DNA from: Fen-1362 sp049516395
Lineage (GTDB): Bacteria > Planctomycetota > Phycisphaerae > Sedimentisphaerales > Anaerobacaceae
Direction: 5' to 3'
Assembly: GCA_049516395.1 (NCBI GenBank)
Contig: JBEKTD010000001.1
Coordinates: forward strand, 310,001-374,000
Length of the DNA stretch: 64,000 nucleotides
The translations under genes were made by a program, and so were the position numbers. A model generated the notes under the pieces. It was not told the DNA's origin. It ran no database searches and saw nothing but the letters and a program-made list of their open reading frames with translations. Shown piece after piece: positions 35,409-42,006 of the stretch (position 1 is the first letter of the stretch; each line of letters opens with the position of its first letter).

Positions 35409-36476
35409 ATGGCAAATATAAAGATTTCTGATTTGGTTAGCTCCATTTCTCAATTGGGGACTGCGCAAAGCTATACCTATTATAGCGGAACGACGCACCT
35501 TCGAATTGTAGAGGTCACGCGTCCTGAGGGACCAATAAGGATAAAAAGATGGAATTGTCAAGGTGAAGAGACATTGGCTACTGAGGCAAGTATTAGCACC
35601 AATCAACTGGCTACAGTAGCAGCAGTGTTTTCAAGAAAACCAAATCATCCTATTCAGTTTGATAAATTGTTTAGCGGAGGTGGAAATAGTCGGTCGGCTC
35701 TTGAGACACTATTAGCGCATACACCGAATTTCTTTATTTGTTATCCGCAACGAGCCAATCCGTACACTGGAAAAACAGATAATGGCATAAAGCACATCAT
35801 GTGGTGTCCAGAGGAGAGTCATCCTTCTGGCCAAATTGGCACTAAAGATTACAACCTTGTGATTTCAGAATTTGAATTTGGTATTGACCTCGGTGATGTG
35901 CAAATCGCCCAATCAATGTTAGGAGATGAATTTGATTCAATTGAAGCCAAGAAGATTCATACCCAAATGCAGGTAGCTTTAGTGAAAATTGGAAATGCTA
36001 TGAATTTTCACACATGGATTGCTAAAAATGATCATAGTATTCCAGTCGAAAACAGAACCTTGGGATCGCTAGAGGGGGTGATTTCAACATTAGATCAAGT
36101 TCCAATATTATATGACACGGAAAGCAAGCGGTCTGCATCTCTAATTGATTGTATTTGGTTTAGCAGCGATTTTAGGTACATCCCTGCTGTCATTGAAATT
36201 GAACATAGTACTGGCGTAACTTCTGGGATGACACGCATGTTAAAGTTTCGCCAGACAATACCTTCTATTTCCATGACTTACGCAATCGTTGCTTCATTGG
36301 ACCTGCGATCTAAAGTAATATCTGAGGCAAATAATAACGCATTTCGTGAATTGCAGGCCCGCTTCATGCCTTATTCGACCGTTAGAGAATTATACGGATT
36401 AGTACAACGATACAAATTAACAAATGTCGTGGAACGCACATTCATTGAACCATTTATGGAGAAAGTGGTTGAGTAA
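35409..36476 (+). CDS. Type II restriction endonuclease, PD-(D/E)xK-like
   Basis: 355 residues. I do not recognise the specificity. The C-terminal half holds a PD-(D/E)xK-like core: LIDCIWFSSDF with D247, a short spacer, then AVIEIEHSTG with E263 and E265. A type II restriction enzyme is the natural reading because a DNA methyltransferase starts 7 bases downstream on the same strand. The codon use and base composition are much more AT-rich than the aro genes before and the lipoprotein after, which suggests horizontal gain. The start ATG follows AGGCAGGAT closely (GGCAGG at 35397-35402). Confidence 0.78.
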   Translation: MANIKISDLVSSISQLGTAQSYTYYSGTTHLRIVEVTRPEGPIRIKRWNCQGEETLATEASISTNQLATVAAVFSRKPNHPIQFDKLFSGGGNSRSALETLLAHTPNFFICYPQRANPYTGKTDNGIKHIMWCPEESHPSGQIGTKDYNLVISEFEFGIDLGDVQIAQSMLGDEFDSIEAKKIHTQMQVALVKIGNAMNFHTWIAKNDHSIPVENRTLGSLEGVISTLDQVPILYDTESKRSASLIDCIWFSSDFRYIPAVIEIEHSTGVTSGMTRMLKFRQTIPSISMTYAIVASLDLRSKVISEANNNAFRELQARFMPYSTVRELYGLVQRYKLTNVVERTFIEPFMEKVVE

Positions 36477-36483
36477 CAAAGCT

Positions 36484-37425
36484 ATGGAAAGCATTGATTA
36501 TTTATTAGATACGGTGCAACTCGGGGATTCTTTGAATTTCCTTAAAACCTTGCCCAATGAATGTATAAATTCAATAGTTACTTCACCCCCTTATTTTGGA
36601 CAACGAGATTATGGGCATGAAGCACAGATTGGTTTAGAAGAAACTGCTCAAGAATATATCAATGCCTTGGTAAATGTTTTTAAAGAAGCACGCCGCGTAC
36701 TAAAGAAGGACGGAACATTTTGGCTGAATATCGGCGATAACTATGTTGGTGCAACCAGTCAGCATCGTGGCGGAGGTTCACAAGGGAAAACATCTCGGTA
36801 TAGCCGTAAACATATGAATGGCATACCAACGACAGGACGCAAGAAACGCAATGAAGCATTTTACGCTATGGGATTACCTATGAAAAGTCTAGTCGGTATT
36901 CCATGGCGAGTAGCGTTTGCTCTGCAATCTGACGGATGGATATTGAGGTGTGATGTAATCTGGCATCGTCCATCATCAAGTGAGAGCGTTAAAGACCGTC
37001 CAACTCACGCTCATGAGTATGTTTTTATGTTTTCTAAAAGCCAATGGTATTACTATGATCGTTCTGCTATGTTGACAGAAACCGGAGCTAATATTCAATC
37101 TGTTTGGCGTATAACTGGCAGCCCATTCACGGGTACTCATTGTGCAACTTTTCCACCAGAACTTATCGAACCTATTATTTTGGCCTCAGCACCTCCGGGC
37201 GGAGTAGTATTAGACCCCTTTGGAGGCTCGGGTACAGTTGGTGTGGTATGCAGACAGCACAATCGTCGATTTATACTTTGTGATATTGCCGAAGAAAACG
37301 TCAAACTTGCGAAAAACCGTATATCGGAAGGCATTACGACAAATGACAAAAAGCGATTGAATTCTGGTAGTTTATACGATAGGCCACTCTTATTGCATAT
37401 GTCAAAAAAATCAAAACACATATAA
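36484..37425 (+). CDS. Type II DNA methyltransferase (beta class, probably N4-cytosine)
   Basis: 313 residues from ATG 36484. Motif order is catalytic first (TSPPYFGQRDYG, residues 33-37 onward), a target-recognition middle with a Lys/Arg-rich loop (about 100-135), then the SAM-binding motif LDPFGGSGTVG (about 243-253). This is the beta arrangement. A serine in SPPY is more typical of N4-cytosine than N6-adenine enzymes, though not decisive. It protects host DNA against the partner endonuclease encoded immediately upstream. AT-rich like its neighbours. Confidence 0.92.
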   Translation: MESIDYLLDTVQLGDSLNFLKTLPNECINSIVTSPPYFGQRDYGHEAQIGLEETAQEYINALVNVFKEARRVLKKDGTFWLNIGDNYVGATSQHRGGGSQGKTSRYSRKHMNGIPTTGRKKRNEAFYAMGLPMKSLVGIPWRVAFALQSDGWILRCDVIWHRPSSSESVKDRPTHAHEYVFMFSKSQWYYYDRSAMLTETGANIQSVWRITGSPFTGTHCATFPPELIEPIILASAPPGGVVLDPFGGSGTVGVVCRQHNRRFILCDIAEENVKLAKNRISEGITTNDKKRLNSGSLYDRPLLLHMSKKSKHI

Positions 37426-37491
37426 GTAATGTGTCATCTATTAATGCTTTGTAGGATTTATAAAAATCTATTTAATTAAAAAGGTTAGAAG

Positions 37492-37986
37492 ATGGAGTGG
37501 GAACAGCAATACAATCGTTATTGCAGGGACTGCGAATATTGGGAAGGGATTTCCAATCTCAGCAGAAAAAGCAAAGACTTTAAAGGTGTCCAGGGTACGT
37601 GCCATCGTTGGCCGCCATCGTGCTATCGCACTGAAACAGGGCAATGGGTAAAACCAATTACCTTGGATTCGGACGGTTGTGGTGAATTCAAGCTGATTAT
37701 CTATTTGCAAAAGGATGAAGTAAACAGTGTAGATATTCAAACAATGCCTCAGCCAAACGGTTCTGAACAGCGCGAGGATGGCCTTCTGAATGCCAAACAA
37801 GTAGCCGATTTGTTGAATGTCGGCCGTAGTCGTATCTATACAATGCGGTCGTGTGGCCAAATTCCATTGTCAATTGCACTTGGCGGTTCTGTCCGTTGGA
37901 GCAAACGGGAACTGCTCGATTGGATTCAGGAAGGATGTCCTCCGGTTCAAAAATGGGAGATGCTGAAGAAACACAAAAAATATTAG
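37492..37986 (+). CDS. Cys-rich protein with excisionase-type helix-turn-helix
   Basis: 164 residues in two parts. Residues about 10-65 hold CRDCEYWEG, GTCHRWPPSC and GCGEF, a likely zinc-binding cysteine cluster. Residues about 98-150 are a MerR/Xis-like winged helix (GLLNAKQVADLLNVGRSRIY, then GGSVRWSKRELLDWI). Such proteins bind DNA in excision, in phage regulation or as small R-M controllers. Position right after the methyltransferase suggests a controller or a leftover of the mobile element that brought the R-M genes. No integrase is nearby. Confidence 0.75.
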   Translation: MEWEQQYNRYCRDCEYWEGISNLSRKSKDFKGVQGTCHRWPPSCYRTETGQWVKPITLDSDGCGEFKLIIYLQKDEVNSVDIQTMPQPNGSEQREDGLLNAKQVADLLNVGRSRIYTMRSCGQIPLSIALGGSVRWSKRELLDWIQEGCPPVQKWEMLKKHKKY

Positions 37987-38041
37987 AACCTGTGTAATCT
38001 GTGGTTAACTTTTTGTTTCTTTTGTGCCTCTTTGTGGCTGT
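37984..38041. repeat. Word repeat at the right edge of the R-M island
   Basis: CTGTGTAATCTGTGGTTAAC followed by TTTCTTTTGTGCCTCTTTG. Its complement (AACCACAGATTACACAG) resembles AACCACGGATTCGCAC at 35070, so the island is bracketed by inverted copies. Confidence 0.45.
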
Positions 38042-38060
38042 TAAATGGGGCAAAATAAAA

Positions 38061-38090
38061 CCCGCCGGATAGCTTAGGCCAACCGGCGGG
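38061..38090 (-). terminator. Rho-independent terminator of the 38.1-kb lipoprotein gene
   Basis: CCCGCCGG (38061-38068) and CCGGCGGG (38083-38090) form an 8-bp GC stem. On the minus strand it is followed by TTTTATTTT, so it ends transcription from the gene at 38116-38862. Confidence 0.88.
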
Positions 38091-38115
38091 TAAGATATTC
38101 AAATGTGATTAAGTT

Positions 38116-38862
38116 TTAGTTCCAGACCTTGATGCCCGGAATTTCTTTGCCGTCAGCGCCTACGACGCGGAGCATAAACTGGTATTCGCCCGTGTCCTGG
38201 TCAACTTTGATTAAGAGCAGGTTTTTGCCCTTGTTAAGTTTTACCTTGTGGGTTTCCTGGTCCATTTCCATCGCGCGGTATTCGTGCACTGTGGCGATTA
38301 GCTTGTGATTAAGCCAGAGCTTATAGCCATCGTCAGAGCCAACCCTGATTTCGACATCTTTGTCCGCGTCTGAATCGAGCCAGCAGGCACTGTAGGTCAG
38401 GATTTTTTCCTGGGTGGGTTCGATGCCGAGGAAGTTGACATCGCCGAAGATGATATCGGTGCCGCTTGCGTGATAGGGCTGGAATTTTACAGTTGCTTTG
38501 CCATCTATGCCGCCACCTTTAATTACCATACCGTTTGCGGGCGTGAAGGCCTCTTCGCCGCCTTTGTCTTTCAGATAATCGGTGTTAAAGCCGTTATTGT
38601 CAGGCCTTTCGCCCGGATTGGGGAACGGGCCGCAGATAAGCCAGTTGGCGACAAATCCTTGTTCCTCAGCCCAGTTCTTTGCGAGGTTAAAGGGGCCGAG
38701 TGTCGGGCCGGCAACAGCGGCGGCTGGTTTTGCCGCAGCGGCGGGCGCTTTTGCAGGGGCGTTTGCATCTTTTGCCGCCTGAGCGTCGCATGCGACTATT
38801 AGACCGCACAGGGCGGTAAGGCACAATACTAACATCATAGTGCGAAACTGACTCTTGTTCAT
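38116..38862 (-). CDS. Lipoprotein with beta-sandwich domain, unknown function
   Basis: 248 residues from ATG 38862, preceded by GGAGCAGGAT. The N-terminus is a lipoprotein signal (MLVLCLTALCGLIVAC), then an Ala/Pro/Lys-rich linker. The main domain starts with NWLICGPFPNPG, an opening seen in beta-sandwich modules of planctomycete surface proteins (from memory). It continues with VEIRVGSDDGYKLWLNHKLI and GKNLLLIKVDQDTGEYQFML, the pattern of a PA14/jelly-roll-like carbohydrate-binding fold. It is a single gene with its own terminator. A role in binding sugars at the cell surface is only inferred. Confidence 0.72.
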   Translation of the reverse strand: MNKSQFRTMMLVLCLTALCGLIVACDAQAAKDANAPAKAPAAAAKPAAAVAGPTLGPFNLAKNWAEEQGFVANWLICGPFPNPGERPDNNGFNTDYLKDKGGEEAFTPANGMVIKGGGIDGKATVKFQPYHASGTDIIFGDVNFLGIEPTQEKILTYSACWLDSDADKDVEIRVGSDDGYKLWLNHKLIATVHEYRAMEMDQETHKVKLNKGKNLLLIKVDQDTGEYQFMLRVVGADGKEIPGIKVWN

Positions 38863-38984
38863 GATCCTGCTCCTTTCAAAAAAATGTCTATAAGATGGCT
38901 TCAATCCAACACTATTCATTCTTACTACTGTGCACATAAATTAACAATCGGGAGGGCATTCTGCAAGAGATTTTTTCTTTTCAT

Positions 38985-39587
38985 TCAGGCGGTTTGGAGC
39001 TGGTTTTGTGCCCGAATGACAGTGGCGGCGTCGCTCAAGACCAGTTGTTTGACTAATCCTGCCGGAACGACGGGCAGGCCCAGATTGAAAACCTTTTCCT
39101 CCACCATTGAGGCGACGGTCCTGGCGGTCTGCCTGTGCAGGTGGTGTTTTGCGACCAAGTATTCGACAATGCGGGATTTATCCCATTTGCTTCGGGGCTG
39201 GTCTGAATAGTCGGCGTAAAGCTCCTCGGCGTCGGATAGCCCGTCGAGCCGGCCGCGGATGACTTCGACCCGGCAGCGTTTCAGCTTTCGCTCGAAATGA
39301 TGCTCGCTGACTGCTATTGCCGCCTCCTCAAAACCCGTATCGGCGAGGACTGTTTTTATTATCGAGAGTATTTCGCGGGCGCTGATGCTGATTTGCGAAT
39401 CGCCAGGTTGAGCTGTGCTGTAAAGGAAAAATGTTACGGCGTCGGCGATTTCCTGTGCGGCGTGTATATCGGGGCGGCCTGATGAGCCGAGGGCGTTTGC
39501 GATGGTCCCGATGACTTTGGTATGAAAATATTCCTCGCTTGTGCCGTCGGCTTTGACGACTGTCAATTTTGGCGTCCTTGCCGTCAT
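38985..39587 (-). CDS. ATP-cone domain protein
   Basis: 200 residues from ATG 39587 (AGGG 8 bases before). The N-terminal part (LTVVKADGTSEEYFHTKVIG...) is an ATP-cone, the nucleotide-sensing module of NrdR and ribonucleotide reductases. The second half (WDKSRIVEYLVAKHHLHRQT, then VASMVEEKVFNLG) looks like a degenerate second cone. There is no catalytic domain. It follows nrdR by 33 bases and is probably co-transcribed, suggesting a sensor or co-regulator of ribonucleotide reductase genes. Confidence 0.78.
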   Translation of the reverse strand: MTARTPKLTVVKADGTSEEYFHTKVIGTIANALGSSGRPDIHAAQEIADAVTFFLYSTAQPGDSQISISAREILSIIKTVLADTGFEEAAIAVSEHHFERKLKRCRVEVIRGRLDGLSDAEELYADYSDQPRSKWDKSRIVEYLVAKHHLHRQTARTVASMVEEKVFNLGLPVVPAGLVKQLVLSDAATVIRAQNQLQTA

Positions 39588-39620
39588 AATTGTACCCTGC
39601 ACAAATTGTTCGTGCCCGGC

Positions 39621-40109
39621 TTACTGGAAGAGCTTCGGCTGTCCTGTATTGTCGGGCTGCGATATTGCCTGAGTTATTTCATCAATAAACTCGCCGGCGT
39701 CCTTGAAATCGCGATAGACGCTGGCGAAACGGATATACGCCACTTTATCAACGTCGCGAAGGTGTTTTATAACGCTTTCGCCGATGAAGGAGCTGGTAGC
39801 CTCTTTGTCGAAGTTTTTGAAAATGTCCTCTTCCACCTTGTCGGCAATCTGGCGAATCTGCTCGGCGGAAACGGGGCGTTTGTAGCAGGCCTTCTGAAGA
39901 CCGACTATGACTTTTTCTCTGTCATAGGGGACGCGGGAGCTGTCTTTTTTGATGACGTACATTCTGAAGCTTTCGGAGGTTTTTTCGTATGTGGTGAAGC
40001 GTTTGTTGCACGAGAGGCACTGGCGTCTGCGCCGTATGATTCGTCCGCCGTCGCTGGAGCGAGAGTCAATTACTTTATCCTGCTCTTCCTTGCAGAAGGG
40101 ACATCTCAC
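39621..40109 (-). CDS. nrdR: Transcriptional repressor NrdR
   Basis: 162 residues from GTG 40109, which fits the family start (V/M-RCPFC) and has GAGGTGGG just before it; an ATG 8 codons upstream is possible. The zinc ribbon is CPFCKEEQDKVIDSR...CLSCNKRFTTYE and the ATP-cone follows (VIKKDSSRVPYDREKVIVGL). NrdR represses ribonucleotide reductase genes when dATP is high. No nrd structural gene is in the window. First of two genes with the ATP-cone protein. Confidence 0.95.
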   Translation of the reverse strand: MRCPFCKEEQDKVIDSRSSDGGRIIRRRRQCLSCNKRFTTYEKTSESFRMYVIKKDSSRVPYDREKVIVGLQKACYKRPVSAEQIRQIADKVEEDIFKNFDKEATSSFIGESVIKHLRDVDKVAYIRFASVYRDFKDAGEFIDEITQAISQPDNTGQPKLFQ

Positions 40110-40276
40110 GGCGTTATCCCACCTCGCTTTCAATGAAAGTTGAACGCCAGCCGGGAGACCATCCTATGGTCACGTAATTACCGGCAGGCAACAGTGGTAT
40201 TGTAGAAAGCCGGGGTGGAAGATGTCAAAGAAATTCCCATATAATCGGGTTAAGCAGACCAGAACGGCGCGGATAA
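40110..40276. other. 5' part of the nrdR-dnaB intergenic region
   Basis: The divergent nrdR and dnaB starts leave about 330 bases. This left part contains no gene; a TATAAT hexamer occurs at 40235-40240 but without a fitting -35 box. I did not recognise NrdR boxes. Confidence 0.3.
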
Positions 40277-40339
40277 ATCCCGTGAGATATTACCTTGCTC
40301 GTAATCAGCAGTTAATACGATGTATTTATCTCACGGGAT
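40277..40339. repeat. 63-bp miniature inverted-repeat element, copy 2
   Basis: Perfect 13-bp arms ATCCCGTGAGATA (40277-40289) and TATCTCACGGGAT (40327-40339). Arm core and total size match the element at 33598-33658, while the interior differs. It lies directly upstream of the dnaB promoter. Confidence 0.72.
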
Positions 40340-40345
40340 AAACAT

Positions 40346-40374
40346 TTGACAGGCGATAGTCGGCAATCTACAAT
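40346..40374 (+). promoter_or_regulatory. Sigma-70 promoter of dnaB
   Basis: TTGACA at 40346-40351, a 17-base spacer and TACAAT at 40369-40374; the predicted start near 40381 gives a leader of about 60 bases. The -35 box begins 7 bases after the arm of the inverted-repeat element. Confidence 0.75.
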
Positions 40375-40442
40375 GCCGCTTTGCCCGACGTTTCAGTATT
40401 GTTACGGCGGGTTTTTGTGTGTTTTCAACGGGATGAGAGGTA

Positions 40443-41984
40443 ATGGCAGGCACGATTAGGGAAAATACGGGCAGGCCGGCGAAGAAACGTCTGGAGACGG
40501 TTTCATCGGCCAAGGCACAGGAGCCGGGACTCAAAGCGCAACCCCGTGAGAGACACCTCCCGAGCAGGGATGGCCAAGCCAAAACGGCAGACGTTGCGGC
40601 ATTGACCGGGCGGATGATGCCCGAATCGCTTGCTGCCGAGGCGGCGGTGCTTGGCTCGATGGTCATTGACCCAGTCTGCATAGGGCAGGTTGTAGAGATG
40701 CTCGGCAGGGATTCGTTTTACCGGGTTGAGCACCAGTTGATTTACGACGCCATAATCGCCCTTTACGAGAAAAACAGGGGCGAGGGTATTGACGGCGTTT
40801 TGCTTCGAGATGAGCTTGAAAGCCGTAAACAATTAGAACAGGTGGGCGGGGTAGAATACATAGGCAAGATTCTTAACTCTGTGCCAAGTTCCGCCAACGT
40901 CGCCTATTACGCGGGCATAGTAAAAGACAAACAGATGCTTCGCGAGCTGATTGCGACCGCGACTGACATACTAAACGACGCTTACGATTCCGCCGGCGAA
41001 TCAATCCAGAAACTTGATGAGGCCGAGCATCGGATTTTCGCTATTACCGACAAACGCACGACCAGCCAGGTGATAGGCATAAAAGACCTTGTTACTCACG
41101 CATACGAGCTAATCGAAAAGCGCGACGGCAAACACGTTACGGGCCTGGCGACCGGTTTTACAATGCTCGACCAGCTTACCTGCGGCCTGCAAAACGGCGA
41201 AATGGTTATCATCGCGGGGAGGCCCAGTATGGGCAAAACCGCCCTTGCGCTGAATATCGCTGAAAATGTCGGCGTTATGGAGAAGACGCCGGTTGCGATT
41301 TTCTCCCTCGAAATGGGTCAGCAGCAGTTAGCGGAAAGATTCCTTTGCAGCGTAAGCCAGGTCGAAAGCCAGCTTGTGCGAAAGGGAATGCTTTCGACGG
41401 AACATTATCGTCGGCTGGTTGACGCCTGCGGTATTCTTTCGGCTGCACCGATATTTATTGATGATACCTCATCTCTGACGCCGCTTGAAATGCGAGCCAA
41501 GGCAAGACGGCTGAAAAACCAGTATGACATTAAATGTGTTTTCATAGATTACCTGCAGTTGATGCACATGGGGGGCCGGGTTGAGTCGCGTCAACAGGAA
41601 ATCACGACTATATCGCGGTATCTGAAAGCGCTGGCGAGGGAGTTGAACATACCCGTTGTTGTGCTTAGCCAGTTGAACCGGTCGCCCGAAGGGCGGACGG
41701 ACCATTTGCCGAGGATGAGCGACCTTCGTGAAAGCGGCAGTATCGAGCAGGACGCAGACGTAGTTATGCTGCTGCACCGCGAGGATTATTATCACAACGG
41801 GGACAAGGAATACGAGCCGAATAATATCGCCAACGTTATAATAGCCAAGCAGCGAAACGGGCCGACAGGGACGGTTGACCTTACGTTCTTAGACAGGTTT
41901 ACCAAGTTTGGTAACGCTTCGTTCGTAGATGACGCATCAACAGCTTTGCAGCAGGAGCCGCCCAGAGAAGAAACGCCGTTTTGA
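40443..41984 (+). CDS. dnaB: Replicative DNA helicase
   Basis: 513 residues; ATG after GAGAGG. Hexameric helicase at the replication fork. The N-terminal domain starts at MPESLAAEAAVLGSMVID and the RecA-like C-terminal domain has Walker A GRPSMGKTALALNIAE, IFSLEMGQQQLAER, the Walker B region IKCVFIDYLQLM and LSQLNRSPEGRTDHLPRMSD. There are about 55 extra residues before the conserved N-terminal domain. They include LPSRDGQAKTAD, encoded by CCCGAGCAGGGATGGCCAAG (about 40557-40580), the same element that appears in bamA. The tail is probably disordered. No intein was seen. Confidence 0.95.
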   Translation: MAGTIRENTGRPAKKRLETVSSAKAQEPGLKAQPRERHLPSRDGQAKTADVAALTGRMMPESLAAEAAVLGSMVIDPVCIGQVVEMLGRDSFYRVEHQLIYDAIIALYEKNRGEGIDGVLLRDELESRKQLEQVGGVEYIGKILNSVPSSANVAYYAGIVKDKQMLRELIATATDILNDAYDSAGESIQKLDEAEHRIFAITDKRTTSQVIGIKDLVTHAYELIEKRDGKHVTGLATGFTMLDQLTCGLQNGEMVIIAGRPSMGKTALALNIAENVGVMEKTPVAIFSLEMGQQQLAERFLCSVSQVESQLVRKGMLSTEHYRRLVDACGILSAAPIFIDDTSSLTPLEMRAKARRLKNQYDIKCVFIDYLQLMHMGGRVESRQQEITTISRYLKALARELNIPVVVLSQLNRSPEGRTDHLPRMSDLRESGSIEQDADVVMLLHREDYYHNGDKEYEPNNIANVIIAKQRNGPTGTVDLTFLDRFTKFGNASFVDDASTALQQEPPREETPF

Positions 41985-42006
41985 CAAAAGGAATTGAAAG
42001 GTAAAA

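Noticed and set aside
40232..40242. TATAAT at 40235 as dnaB promoter
   Set aside because: No acceptable -35 box at 16-18 bases; the pair at 40346-40374 is much better.
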